From: Mixophyes australis
Taxonomy: Eukaryota > Chordata > Amphibia > Anura > Limnodynastidae
Length of the DNA stretch: 64,000 bases
NCBI GenBank assembly: GCA_036250195.1
Contig: JAVHZZ010000009.1
Location: 98,710,271-98,774,270 of the forward strand
Direction of reading: 5' to 3'
Positions within the stretch are counted from its first letter, which is position 1. Each line of letters opens with the position of its first letter. Below the pieces are notes generated by a model, which did not search any database, was not told where the DNA came from, and worked only from the letters and a program-made list of their open reading frames with translations. The translations under genes and the position numbers were made by a program. Of the stretch, positions 33,801 to 45,626 are shown piece by piece.

Positions 33801-35300
33801 TACAGTCATTGCCAAAAGTTTTGAGGATGACACAAGTATTGGTTTTCACAAAGTTTGCTGCTTAAGTGTTTTTAGACCTTTTTGTCAGATGTTGCTATGG
33901 TATACTGAAGTAAAAATACAAGCATTTCATAAGTGTCAAAGGTTTTTATTGACAATTACATTACGTTTATGCAAAGAGTCAATATTTACAGTGTTGCAGT
34001 GCTGACCCTTCCTTTTTGAAGAGCTCTTAAATTCACCCTGTCATGCTGTCAGTCAACTTCTGGGCCCCATACTGAATGATGGCCACCCATTCTTGCCTAA
34101 TCAATAGTTGGAGTTTGTCAGAATTTGTGGGTCTTTGTTTGGGATTAAGGGCTAGGGAGTTTCCTGGCCATGGACTCAAAATTTCGATGTTTGGATCCAC
34201 GAGCCACTTAGTTATCACTTTTGCCTTATGGCAAGGTGCTCCATCATGCTGGAAAAGGCATTGTTAGTCACCAAACTTCTTGGATGGTTGGGAGAAGTTG
34301 CTCTTGGAGGATGTTTTGGTGCCATTCTTTATTCATGGCTGTGTTCTTAGGCAGAAATTGTGAGTCAGCCAACTCCCTTGGCTGAGAAGCAACCCCACAC
34401 ATGAATGGTCTCAGGTTGCTTTACTGTTGGCATGACACAGGACTGATGGTAGCGTTCAACTTTCCTTCTCCAGACAAGTGTTTTTCCAGATGCCCCAAAC
34501 AATCTAAAAGGGGATTCATCAGAGAAAATTACTTTACCCCAGTCCTCAGAAGTTCAATCCCTGTACCTTTTGCAGAATATCAGTCTGTCCCTGATGTTTT
34601 TCCTGGAGAGAAGTGGCTTCTTTGTTGGCCTTCTTGACACGAGGCCATCCTCCAAAAGTCTTCACCTCACTGTGCATGCAGATGCACTCACACCTGCCTG
34701 CTGCCATTCCTGAGCAAGCTCTGCATTGGTGGTGCCCTGATCCCGCAGGTGAATCAAATTTAGGAGACAATTCTAGCTCTTGCTGGTCGTTCTTGAGCGC
34801 CCTGAAGCCTTCTTCCCAACTATTGAACCTCTGTCCTTGATGATCTTATAAATGGTTGATTTAGTTGCAATCTTACTAGCAGCAATATCCTTGCCTGTGA
34901 AGCCCTTTATGTGCAAAGCAATGATGATTGCACATGTTTCCTTGCATGTAACCATGGTTAACAGAGGAAGAACAATGATTTCAAGCACCATCCTTCTTTT
35001 AAAGCTTCCAGTCTGTTATTCTAACTCAATCAGCATGACAAAGTGATCTCCAGCCTTGTCCTCATCAACACTCTTACCGGTGGTCCTTTTGTGGCAGGGC
35101 TGAAATGCAGTGGAAATTATGTTTTGGGTATAAAGTTCATTGTCATGGCAAAGAGGGACTTTGTAATTAATTGCAATTCATCTGATCCCTCTTCATGACA
35201 TTCTGGAGTATATGCATATTGTCATCATAAAAACTGAGGCAGCAGACGTTGTGAAAAATAATATTTTTATCACACTCAAAACTTTTGGCCATGACTGTTA
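33801..35300 (-). mobile_element. Tc1/mariner transposon, copy 2, full-length outline
   Basis: Both terminal inverted repeats are present: CAGTCATTGCCAAAAGTTTT on the left and, reverse-complemented, CAGTCATGGCCAAAAGTTTT on the right. TA precedes the left end and TTA follows the right. The total of about 1.5 kb is normal for the family. It begins about 10 bp after the hAT MITE. The internal transposase is broken. Confidence 0.94.
34033..34991 (-). pseudogene. Tc1-like transposase, copy 2, inactivated
   Basis: It starts at the ATG ending at 34991 (MVLEIIVLPLLTM...), with the helix-turn-helix region GFTGKDIAAS...STIYKIIKD. A short deletion removes residues after KIIKD relative to copy 1. IFSDES (about 34520) and HDGAPCH (about 34240) carry the two catalytic Asp. 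ITKWL and PGNSLALNP follow, with the same spacing as copy 1. The Glu-bearing segment is deleted: about 47 bp present in copy 1 after the NP codons are missing. The loss of Glu, together with frameshifts, makes the protein inactive. Confidence 0.92.
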
Positions 35301-36779
35301 ATATCCTGATTGTAAATTGTTAAGGTGAATTTAAAAGTTGTAAAATCTGTACTTCTTTATATGCACGAGTTCACGCTCACTTCATGGTCTTGGGAAACAC
35401 CCACGTAAAAGCAATCTCTGTCTAGTTTTGCTGGCTTACAGATACTTCATAAAATGGGTAAGCTGGAAATATTTACAACATTGCATCAAATTCCAACCTA
35501 ATACTATTTTAGGACGCCCCCAACCCCCTTTATTGATTTAATCTTTCAGTTTTTCTCCTAAAATACTGCTCAGATTAGCCATATTCATGGCTTAAATCAG
35601 TTATGAGAGTGAGGGAAGATCACCTTTGTGTTTGAAGCTTTTGATTTAGCCGGTCTATGTGTGCCTAGAAATGCTTTTTCCTCCAGAGTTGCAACTGGAA
35701 GATGTATATTATGCCCCATTAAAAGCATAAAGATGAGACCCAATCATTGGCCCCCCTCAAATCGGCAATTACCATCAATCCGCTAAACTGCTCATACCAA
35801 ACTTTTGCATTCCAGATGTTACCATAATAGCCAATAAATCCAGAAGTAGCAGATCTATCTTTATTCCCTCTATGTTGGTATCTTATAAAAAATATATATT
35901 ATGCTGTGTTAATAGAAAATAGACCTGAACTGGATCATGTGTTGTCATATTACAATTAGGTAGTTTATATGATATATGTTTGTGCCTAAAAACAATTTGT
36001 AACAATCTATAGCTATTACTTACTATATATGGATCAACTGTTTTCATGCACACACCATATATCTTTTTTTTTTATTATTGAATGCATATTATCTTTCGGT
36101 TCCCTGTTGTAATTTTTCTTAACATTAGCTATAACCAGACATTGATCATATCTGAGAATGGAGAAGCAAAGCATACTCACCTTTTCACCTTGTGCATCTT
36201 GTCCCCCATGAATATACAAAGCGTGTTCCTTGTATTGTTTTATGTATTTATTTTCCATTGACATAATCTGTTATTTTCATCCAGAGGATGTTCTGCTAGA
36301 AAGATATGGTTACACCTGATGATAAATGAGTCTTCTACAAATTCATCAATCATCAGGAACTTTGTGATATACTTAGGAAAGTGCAATTAAAGCTTTTTTG
36401 GATTTTATTTTGTATGACAGAGAACAATAACATCTGTGAATTGAATTCATGTAATAACACTGTATATTCAATTTATGTATCTGCACTGTTCACATAAGTG
36501 TGCACTATATCTTTATAAACAGTATGCTTATTATAGTTTTTTCATATGCAGAAAATTGAAATAAGCCTTTCTTAATTGCCCTTTTTCTAATTAATACTGA
36601 ATGTGATCAGAACATAGGAGAGCTGATAAGAGTAAAAAAATGATAGCAATAAACAAATTCCTTAGTATAGTGTTAAGAAATAGGAGCTCTTCTCTTTGTT
36701 TGAACTATCATCTGTGCAATTACTGCAACTATTATGTGTTGAATCATTCCTGAATTTTACTGATTCAGTTGGTTGCTAG
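35301..36779. other. Unique AT-rich DNA
   Basis: No gene or repeat was recognised. Confidence 0.6.
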
Positions 36780-37440
36780 GCAAATCGTTACAAGCTTCAT
36801 TCAGATCTCCGTCTGGTAGCCTCAGGTGTGCAGCTAATCATCCTTGAGTTCTGATTGGTTCTGCTGCCTTTATAAACCTCTTCCTGGCAACATACTAATG
36901 CTGGTGTGGTGCACTAGTGTGCCTGACCTTTTCTGTGCTCAGTGTTTGACCAGGATTGTTTATAGAAATTGCTTTTTTCTCCACTACTGAATCTTGGCTT
37001 TGTTAAACGGATTTGCTCTCATTTCTCTACCTGCCCTGACCCCTGGCTTGTTTTAAGGATTCAGCTATCTTCTCTACTCCTAATTTTTTTCTGTCTGACT
37101 CTGAGTTCTGCCAAATATACATTCTGGTTGCTCACTACCTGTTACTGTGTGCTGTCCACTTTATCAGACAAGTGCCAGACTACTCCACATTAACCCTTGC
37201 TTGTCTGGCTCAGAGTTCTACTAATATATCCCGATTGCTCATTAACTTCTACTGTATTCTATCCACTCCACCAGGCAGGTGCTAGATTAACAACTGCTAC
37301 TATCTGAGCCTAAGTCCTGGAGGCAACCGAGTACTGTGGAATGTAACAAGCTCCTCGGAAAGAGGGCTGATAAAGGTGAACATCTCACAAAGTGGTTCTG
37401 GCAGTTAAGGATCTCATCAAACCAAAGGACTATGCTGTTA
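36780..37440 (+). repeat. LTR-like sequence with a TATA promoter, candidate
   Basis: It looks like the U3-R part of a retroelement LTR: an inverted CCAAT box (TGATTGGTT, about 36852), TATAAA (36871-36876), then a pyrimidine-rich leader. Two imperfect tandem units of about 115 bp follow (about 37090-37205 and 37206-37320), each with GAGTTCT, (A/C)TTCTA/GTTACTGT and CAG(A/G)CA(A/G)GTGC(C/T)AGA. I could not define the termini or a partner copy. Confidence 0.45.
36852..36876 (+). promoter_or_regulatory. CCAAT/TATA promoter-like site
   Basis: An inverted CCAAT (ATTGG) lies 15 bp upstream of TATAAA. It is consistent with a pol II core promoter inside the LTR-like repeat. Activity is inferred only. 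Confidence 0.4.
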
Positions 37441-38224
37441 TATTAAAATTATTACTGTCAATGATTTTTAAGGTGCCATAGTACTTCACATTACCTGACA
37501 GTGGAAAAAATAGACCATACATAAAACAGGATCATATAAGCATAGTCACATAAACATAGGCTAGAGAGCTTACAATTTAGTGATAAAAGGGTAGAGCTGC
37601 GGCAAGAGAAGTGAGTCTGGCTTAAGGGTTTGGGACACAGAAATTTCTGGTGGTGTTAACTGTGAGAAAGGTTAGAGGGGAGGTTGTGACTCTGGTTGGA
37701 GGGAAGATAAGTTCTGTTTTGGAAATATTGATAGTACAAAGGCACTACAGAGGTGTTATAAAGTCGGCGCTACTCTAAATAAATAAAAAATGTTGTTGTC
37801 CAATTTAGTTCAGCATAAGGTTCCTAATCAAAGAGCAGAACTTTAATTGCAAATGGAAGCAAAGATCAATGCCGCACAGTAACATATGTGGAAGGACAGG
37901 TGCTAGGAGAAAACATCAGAAAAGCCACAATAGCTCAAATGTAAGAAGGTTTTGGATCTATAAAATCTTACAAATGATGCACTAACAATTGTGCTAAATC
38001 AAGCAGACTTTGAGCACCTTGGCAGTTCCCTCACCTGTTTAAGTATCTAAACACAAGCAGCTCAAGTAGTTTAAAGGCAAGGAAACAGGGGAATTAGTGT
38101 GGTATTTGGAGACAGGGCTGGATCGATAGACAATTTATTTAAGATTGATGAGATGTGCGGATATTTAATGAAAAAGACAGGGCCTATTTAAGGTTTCAGG
38201 CTGCCCTATGCTAATATGCTCATA

Positions 38225-38484
38225 GGGGGGTATTCAATTGTTTGTTTTAACGCGCTAAACCCCAAAAAAACGAGCGCTCTAAAAATATTACCGTTAATAC
38301 GGTAATTACTCACCAAATTTCATCTTGCAGCTCCCTGAGCAGCGAGCTGAAATTCAGCCGCTGGCAGCGAGTAAGTACCGTATTAACTGTTTACGCGCGC
38401 AAAATTACCGTATAATATGAAGTTTTTTTAGAGCGTCGTTTTTTTGGGTTTTAGCGCGTTAAAACAAACAATTGAATACCCCCC
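38225..38484. mobile_element. Palindromic MITE, GGGGGGTATTCAATTG family, copy 2
   Basis: A 260-bp inverted repeat. Ends GGGGGGTATTCAATTGTTTG and complement, with ATA on both sides (38222-38224 and 38485-38487). The centre, GCAGCTCCCTGAGCAGCGAG, matches the centre of copy 1 at 13.99 kb. It sits inside the interrupted L2. Confidence 0.9.
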
Positions 38485-39100
38485 ATAGTGTCCCTCACCT
38501 TCCACACTAAGCTAATATGTGGTAGGCAATGATCTCATCTTTATTTTAAAATCCATCTCCCTTCACCCTCTCCACCAATGTTTATGTCCCCATGTTTTAT
38601 AAACTTAGCTCCTCCACTTGGCTTTTTAAAAGGGTCACAGCCAACTTTGTCACTCATTTAGTTTTCAATAAAATCAGAAATGTATAGCAGAATGGAGGCA
38701 TGAATGTGAGCTTCCGAGGGTGAAGATGTGAAGCGAAGGGGGCTGTGATGCCCATGCCTGTCGCCTTCCTTGTCTCTCATAACTGCTTATCCTCAAGCAC
38801 CCACCCAAGGATGACACATTGCTTTCAGCCTTCACCATTGTAACAAATTGTAATAGAGTAAAACCCTACATTATTTTTATTTCATGTTTTCTTTTAATTT
38901 GGAGTACAACTATTGTTTTATATTTTAAAATTAATTTCAGTTAATACCTCTCCTTGTTAGAAATTGCACACGCTACAAATCTTGAACCGCACCCCCCCAC
39001 CCACCAAAAAAATGGCTGCTGCCTAGTCAGCCTATTGGACAATCAGGTACTGAGAAGAGGAAGATGTGCCAGTGGAGGAAGACAGATTGAAGTGGTGCAA

Positions 39101-40466
39101 AAAAAGAACACTGTGTTGTGCTCAAATACTGAAAAGGGTATAGTTCTGAACCTTAAAATAAGCAATAAGCAATAAAAATGTGCTAGAAATAAAAAAAAAA
39201 AACATGAAGTACTGCATAAAGAAGTGATTTTTTTAATAATGAGAGAAAATAAATGTTAAAAAGTAAATTAAGTAAATATAATAAAATATATCAGAGTTGT
39301 ATTTTGAGATATTAGCTGAAAATGTCTCTAGAGTTCCATAAAAATGCTACTTGGCAATCTCACTTTGTCAACGGTCTCTGAAGAGTTCTCTTCCTCTATT
39401 TTGTGGTGATGTTTGTTTTAAGGCCAGGTCCAGTAGAATTCCATCACATACACAACTTTAGGCACTTGAAAGATAGAGGAGCAGAGTGTAAAACTTTTAA
39501 TTTGACACTTGTTATGAAATGTATGCGATTGCATTCACATTAGGTGAATGGTATAAAGTCATGTTGATTAAGCAGTAGCTGTCTGCTGACAGGATAAGTT
39601 TTGAGTCACTTGGCTTGTAGCTAGTACACACGTCACCCTACGCGTGAATGCATAGGCTGCATCAGGGAATGCTGTCCCAGTTAATTAATCTATTATCTAA
39701 TTGTCTGTAGTGTTTCTTATTTATTCAGCTATTCCATCAGAAAGAGAATTGTAGATAGTGTTTTGGATCTTGTTAGAGCTTTATATATACACATAATAAA
39801 TATAAAGTTACAAATATTTTATACAGTAATTTAAATATGGCACTTTTTTGTCACAGTACTAAAAAGTGTAACTAAAATGTTAACAATGTACCAGTGTAAT
39901 GTATTAATTTGCCGTTCTCAACAACAACAAAACATAACTTCAATAAAATTAAATGTAATAAAAAACATTAATGAAATCTTATGTTAACTTAATGCAACAC
40001 ACCATTAATATTTACAGTTGTTGGGAATTTTAAAACCAATAAAGCATACAAAGAGAGAATCTTGTCATTACAAGCACACGGTCCTGCCCAACCCTATGCA
40101 AACTACCACTGTTGGGTAATAAAAGTGGATGCTCTTTGTGCTGTCTTGTCTTTTTGAGAGGGTAAAATATATTTATAATTTTTTTTTTTTTTTAAATGTC
40201 CCCTGCTTGCAATGACTAAACAACCACTGCAATATGTAGACTGTGCTATTTTGTGCCAAAACAGAGGGGGGAGTGTAAGAGTCCCCCCGCTATTTTAAAA
40301 TGGCACCAGGCTACACAGGCTTGGCTGTTGTAACACTGTTAGAAGGGATATAGCGAGTGTTTCATAGTATAAAAAACAACCCTGTTAAGCAATTGCATAT
40401 GTTTTATAAAAACATTAAATAAACAGTATTGTACTATATATTTTCATTGTCTAAAGATTTTTGTGT
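39101..40466. other. Insert splitting the L2 element, unclassified
   Basis: This AT-rich block of about 1.37 kb separates two adjacent L2 blocks. GATTGAAGTGGTG before it and GGTTGAAGGGATG after it may be an eroded target duplication. I saw no coding region or terminal repeats, so its type is unknown. Confidence 0.45.
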
Positions 40467-40487
40467 GGTTGAAGGGATGAGCTAGAG

Positions 40488-40634
40488 CAGTGTTGGCTAA
40501 CCTGTGACACGCCAGGTGTTGTGAAACTACAAGTCCCAGCATGCTTTGCCAATATATAGCAGATTATTGCTGGAAGGGTATGCTGGGACTTGTAGTTTCA
40601 CAACACCTGGAGGGTCACAGGTTAGCCAACACTG
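40488..40634. mobile_element. hAT MITE, 147 bp, near-perfect palindrome
   Basis: Ends CAGTGTTGGCTAACCTGTGA and complement. Arms contain TGTGAAACTACAAGTCCCAG. Perfect 8-bp target duplications AGCTAGAG lie at 40480-40487 and 40635-40642, inside L2 sequence, which dates it after the L2. Confidence 0.95.
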
Positions 40635-41961
40635 AGCTAGAGGCAGGTCAGCAGTGAAGTAGATGGAGCACCGAAGTTGAGAATAAATAGGGTTGAGGGT
40701 GCAGGCTGTGTGGTGAGATGATGACATAAGCAGAGAGACTTCATCATTGGTTATTAATTATTAATAACCTAATGGTAAATTTTAGAGTGCAGGAGAAGTT
40801 AGGGCGGGCATGTAGAGTCTGTCAAATGGTGTAAATCTTGTTTGTAAGTAAGTTACAAAGTCAGGAGATGTGAGGGAGGAAGGGAAGGTGGTGTAGGTGG
40901 GACTTCAGGTGTTTAAGACCTTTTAGATACTACATATTTATGAAGGTGGTTTCCTTGACAAGTAAAAGGACAATGTTGTAAGACAAAGGTGTTCATTTAT
41001 ACTGAATGAAGTCAAGATTAGAGTGTGATATCACTTGAAGGAATGGTAGTTGTGTTCAGGTATTAGAAATGTAAAGCTGGAGAAGCTAGAAATGGGTCAG
41101 AAGCAGGAGACATTGAGGTCAAGGAGAAGTCCATCACAGTGGGTTGAGATGAAGTCTGCCGGCAGAGACCAAAGGAGCAAAAGAGTTTTTGTGGGAGGGT
41201 TCTGTAGTTATGATTCAGAAGGTAGAGAAAGTAGGATGTCTACTCTGCAACCTTATATCTCTCCTGGTCTGAGTATGGCCTAGGGTAGAGACACATATAA
41301 GCGATCTTCTGGGGGCGTAGTGTAAGAGCAGGCATGCCAAGTTTCTGTATTGGTAGGGAGGTTGAGGAATTTTTAAATGAATAGATCAGCGATGGATGCA
41401 AATGCGAGGGATGCATATCAATTTGTTACAAACAGATCTCATGTTCCAAAGAACGTAGTATAATTACGTTTTATGGATAAAGTTGAAAAGATTGGAAGTG
41501 TCAGATAGATTTGAAGTTTTGGATTGGTAAGAGGGGAGGGGGTGTGTAAGCAAGTAGAGGTGATTGCATGGTGGTGAGCTCTCCCAGCACGCATGAGAAG
41601 GAGCATGGCAAGAAAGAGGACATGGGAGGATGATTTGTGTGTGATATGAGAGATGTTAATGAATGTGGATTAGTTAATGTAGGTATTGAGAGCATGGAGT
41701 AGAGCAATGGCTGTAGGTAATGGAGGGCAACCTCCACCACTTGGTCACATGCTGCAGGCAGATCACTGACAGGGGGTCTAGCAACAGCTAAATAGAGAAG
41801 GCAGCAGAATAAAGACAGTATCCTCAAAACAACATTGTATTTAGTGTGATGATACTATGAGTCGTAAAGAGGTGTATTAGCAAAAGAAAAGTACAGTAAA
41901 GACGTGTTCACATACTTGTGTATTTGGGGACCGAGACAGCTGCAGGTACGTTTGTCAGGTG

Positions 41962-42336
41962 CAGGGTCGGATTAACCATAGGGCTAACTGGGCTACAGCC
42001 CAGAGGCCTATGGCATCCAGGGGGCCCTTAAAAAAGTGCTCAGCAGCAGTATTGACCGGTCGGGGGCGGGGGCGTCTCCGGCCCGATCAGTGCTGCTGAG
42101 CACTTTCACTGCGGTCCTTCCCCGGCGCGCTGTAGTCTCCTTACTGAGGAGATCTCGTGAGTCTCACTCTCACGAGATCCCCTTGGTAAAGAGCGTACAG
42201 CGCGCCAGAGAAGGAGGTAAGTGGGGGCGCGGGCAGCTTGGATCATGGGGGGGGGGGTGGTTTGCGTGGGCAGCTTGAATCACGGGGGGGGCCCTCACGG
42301 GGGAATGGAGGCCTCCATTCCCTTAATCCGGCCCTG
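41962..42336. mobile_element. hAT MITE, 375 bp, GC-rich
   Basis: Ends CAGGGTCGGATTAACC and, reverse-complemented, CAGGGCCGGATTAAGG. Perfect target duplications GTCAGGTG lie at 41954-41961 and 42337-42344. The interior has inverted arms around AAGTGCTCAGCAGCA (42036) with TGCTGCTGAGCACTTT (42088), and CTCGTGAGTCTCACTCTCACGAG (42153 on) as a hairpin. Apparent open frames here are not genes. Confidence 0.94.
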
Positions 42337-42344
42337 GTCAGGTG

Positions 42345-42709
42345 GTGTACCTGTTGTGGTTGCCCGGCCCCTGCTGCAAAACCATGCTACCAGAGCTCAT
42401 AGTCTGGGCTGGTAACGGCAATTTCAGGGGACGAACAGCGTGAGGTCCCCTTGAAAAAGCTTTTCCAGTTCTAGTTTATGACAAGTTGGACAGGTGACCT
42501 CTTGCCAGTGGATGTTCGGGTAATAAAATGTTTAAAGATAGGTTTAATAATTTGTTTGCTGGTGCACTACAGATCCCAACAAGCTCTGGCAGCCATAAAC
42601 TGTTTGGGTATTCTAGCATTTATGGAACTACAAGTGCCAGCATACTCATGTTTGCCAGAGTGTACGGATGTTTGTTGGAGCCGTAACGTGATTGAAAAGC
42701 CTCCCAAAC
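42345..42709. other. Non-coding DNA
   Basis: GGAACTACAAGTGCCAGCAT (about 42621) echoes the arm of the MITE at 40.5 kb and hints at an eroded relative. Nothing else was recognised. Confidence 0.45.
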
Positions 42710-42912
42710 AAAGTATGAGAGAGCTGCTCTGACTGGTTAATAGCAGCTGAATCCCATGTGGATTCAGACATTGGTGAACTACATTGATGCAATGAAGGTC
42801 ATAAAATTATTGAGTGAAGTACATTGTATCAATGCAGTTCAATACCGGCTGACCCCCACGTGGGGCTCAGCCATTAATAACCAATGAGAGCAGCTTTGTC
42901 ATGCTCTGATCA
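42710..42912. repeat. Imperfect long inverted repeat (MITE-like)
   Basis: The left arm (GAGCTGCTCTGACTGGTTAA ... CTACATTGATGCAAT, 42721-42792) pairs imperfectly with the right arm (ATTGTATCAATGCAG ... AATGAGAGCAGCT, 42832-42894). Each arm has a CCCA(T/C)GTGG block. I could not fix exact ends or a target duplication. Confidence 0.65.
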
Positions 42913-43759
42913 TCAGTCAGAGTAAAACCGCTATATAGGAAAATTCCTGTCCGTAATCCCATTGAAAGATACTTTAGGCTCATTTTGCAGAAAATGACTG
43001 ACAACAGAAAACAATAGCTTGCAGTCAGATGCACAGAAATGTAAATAGAATTTCTAGCATCTCAACTTCTGTCAATGAATGTGACCTTTTACATATATAT
43101 TTGTCATTTTTTTGCTTCCTTTTATATAAGCTGACTTGAATTTTAGTGATCATAATATCAACAAATTATTTATCTTTGCAAACTGTTTTTCTTTGTAGAA
43201 ATTGCTTCCAATCATTAGCATAGTTTTCAAAAAGATTTCAGAACACATTTCAAACATGATTAAACATCCAATTGTAAAATGATCGAGAAGAGAGAACTAC
43301 AGAGAAATGTTTATGAGTAGTAATATACTAAAATGGACAGAATTGCTTTATGTTGTAGCTCAGTATGACAGTTATAATAATTGTCATCTACTTTGTTCTT
43401 CCAAAAAGGCATCTTCATAAAATATCCAATTTAGACACATTTTCTGTCCAAACTTTCATGTTTCATTTTATAAATTACAGTTAATATGCTTCTGTTCAGA
43501 TTATATGAGAAACTGCAAACTAAATTTTATGTAGACATCTTGTCAAAAATAAAAATGCATGAACAAATGTTTCAAAATGTGTCAAAAAAGGAAAAGAGCA
43601 ATTTTTATTATTGTGGAGAAAAATTACATTTATTGACATTCTGTCAATGTAATTTATTTTCAGTGTAAAATTTTGTATTATCATTAAAATAGTTTTGGCC
43701 TGATGAAATGTGTTGTAGAGAATAAGAGCAAAATAGGAAGTCTTGTAAGATAATCCATA
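42913..43759. other. AT-rich non-coding DNA
   Basis: Nothing was recognised. Confidence 0.6.
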
Positions 43760-44030
43760 AGGGTGCTGTCAAACAGACATTTTTAATGCTAGCACTAGCT
43801 AGAAAAGTGCTAGTGTTCATAGCACTCAATTGCTCGCGTACTGACAGGTCGAATTGAAGGGGGAATAGTTCTCCCCTGTCACACAGCATCAATTAACTCA
43901 GAAAACGCTGCATGCAGCATCTTCACTGCTTAATTACTGTGACAGGGGAGGAGCGCTCCACCTTCACTGAAACCTTTCCAGTTTTAAGAGTGCTAGCATT
44001 CAAACCAGCCATACGACACCAGCCTAATTG
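43760..44030. repeat. Imperfect inverted repeat, probable MITE
   Basis: The outer arms share AATGCTAGCACT (43787) and AGTGCTAGCATT (43989). The inner stem is CCTGTCAC (43876) with GTGACAGG (43940). The tips resemble GGGTGCTGTC and, reverse-complemented, GGTGTCGTATGG. No clear target duplication was found. Confidence 0.6.
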
Positions 44031-44742
44031 GGTATTTAAAAAAAAAGCAATCAGGCTTTGTTTTTTGTTTGTTTTTCTGAAGCTATGTTTATCATTTGTA
44101 AATGACATATACACAATGAGTGCTGGTCTGTATATTATTTGCAATTTTAAAATATAGTGGTCATAAACTACCATTGCTAAGAGCTGATATTGAAACATTT
44201 TTCCCTGATGCTATAGTGTTATAAATGCACGTTAATCATCAGAAATTCATTTCATGGCATTTCTTTTAATGGATATTCCATGGTTCTATACATTCTGGCG
44301 TGTTTCATATTTGTGTCTATGGTTATTCCATCCTTGTTCTCAAGGTAACTTAAAAACATACCAATAAAGTTTTACATATCTTTTTTGCCTTTTAAAACAC
44401 AAGCACACTTCATTATCCTCCATGTTATCTGAACACATCAATGCTGAACAAAAACTTTAAAAAAAAATATTTAGCATAATTTTTTTTAAAATCTCTCTTG
44501 AACAAGAGATTGTATATTGAAAATGTATTGACTGGTAAAGGGAAAGGCCATACAACTAAACCTTTCTAAATGTGTCAAATAATTCCAGTAGCCAAACTGT
44601 CAATTTTTTTTATTTTATTTTTTAGATATTCAATACCTTCATTTGATTCCTTGATTAAAACCACTTTCAATGGTTTTTGCTTGTTTTAGTCCCCCTCCTG
44701 TGAAAGCAGGGCAATACTTTATCACAAGCTGAGAGAACTTGC
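44031..44742. other. AT-rich non-coding DNA
   Basis: Nothing was recognised. Confidence 0.6.
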
Positions 44743-45052
44743 ATGGCATGGACTGTTAGCACTGGGGTCATGAGTTTGATTCTGACCAGGCCCCCCTGTG
44801 TGGAGTTCATATGTTCGCTACGCATTTGCCAGGATTCCCTCTGGTTGCTTTGGTTTCCTTCAACCACAGCATCAATAGTCAACAGTCACACTGGTAGGTG
44901 AAGTGGCTGTTGACAAAATGGATCTGATAGTGAGCATGTGTGGAAGTGAATTTGGACTTTAAGCTCCAATGGGAGAAGAAGTGATGTGAATGTTAAATAT
45001 TCTCTGTACAGTGTTGTGTAATATATAGGTGCTATATAAATAATGATAAATA
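44743..45052 (+). mobile_element. V-SINE/mermaid-like SINE, degraded
   Basis: It aligns with the SINE at 11.5 kb: GTTAGCACTGGGGTCATGAG, a B-box-like GAGTTTGATTCTGACC, the central GTTTCCTTCAACCACA region, GCTCCAATGGGAGAAGAAGT, and a GGTGCTATATAAATAATGAT tail. The head is shortened by a deletion in the A-box side. Confidence 0.82.
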
Positions 45053-45302
45053 GTCCAGTAAGTACATAGAGGCCAGTGGGTGTTTGTATTCTGTTATACA
45101 CTGATATGCTAGTGCTTGGGAAGAGTAGTGGGAGGGTATGTGCCTAGCTGCATGGGAGATCTTTTATTGGGGCACAAATAATGAAGACCAGGCTGTCTCT
45201 GAGATAAAGATAGTGGAAAGCAGGGACAGTGGGTATGTGCTGCTCAAAGACACATTTCTGTGGCAGACATAATCAAGGGAGAAGGAGGAGGAGGAAAATG
45301 TT

Positions 45303-45436
45303 CTAAATGTGAAGCTCATCCATAACATGTAAAGGCAGGGATACAAACGCCATACATATAGGGCCCAGGTCAGAATCAAACTCATGATCCCAGCACTGTG
45401 TGGCAGCCCTGCTAAACACTGTGTCACCATGCTACA
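45303..45436 (-). mobile_element. SINE head fragment, minus strand
   Basis: Reverse-complemented, it reads GTAGCATGGTGACACAGTG ... CTGGGATCATGAGTTTGATT, the tRNA-like head of the same SINE family. The central and tail parts are lost. Confidence 0.8.
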
Positions 45437-45451
45437 TAGTGAACACTCTGA

Positions 45452-45626
45452 GGGCTAGATTTACTAAGCTGCGGGTTTGAAAAAGTGGGGATGTTGCCTA
45501 TGGCAACCAATCAGATTCTAGCTTTCATTTATTTAGTACCTTCTACAAAATGACAGCTAGAATCTGATTGGTTGCTATAGGCAACATCCCCACTTTTTCA
45601 AACCCGCAGCTTAGTAAATCTAGCCC
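45452..45626. mobile_element. Palindromic MITE with CAACCAATCAGATTCTAG core, copy 3
   Basis: A 175-bp near-perfect palindrome with ends GGGCTAGATTTACTAAGCTG and complement. It is nearly identical to the copy at 32646-32822. Confidence 0.92.

Larger units (their letters stand above)
37443..41830 (-). mobile_element. L2-clade LINE split by several insertions
   Basis: Consecutive blocks of one minus-strand L2 appear in the right order: tail and 3' part (37443-37730), RT part (about 38045-38185), a short RT-side block (about 39040-39100), then RT start, linker and endonuclease (40467-40487 and 40635-41830). The blocks match neighbouring positions of the copy at 21.3-23.5 kb. The intervening DNA (37731-38044, 38186-39039 including a MITE, 39101-40466, and the MITE at 40488-40634) arrived later. 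The endonuclease side has THCDGLLLDLN and the RT side SSHHTACTLNP. The copy is dead. Confidence 0.8.

Noticed and set aside
42036..42415. Open frames in a GC-rich block
   Set aside because: The block is the interior of a hAT MITE with perfect target duplications. Its GC richness and hairpins explain the open frames.
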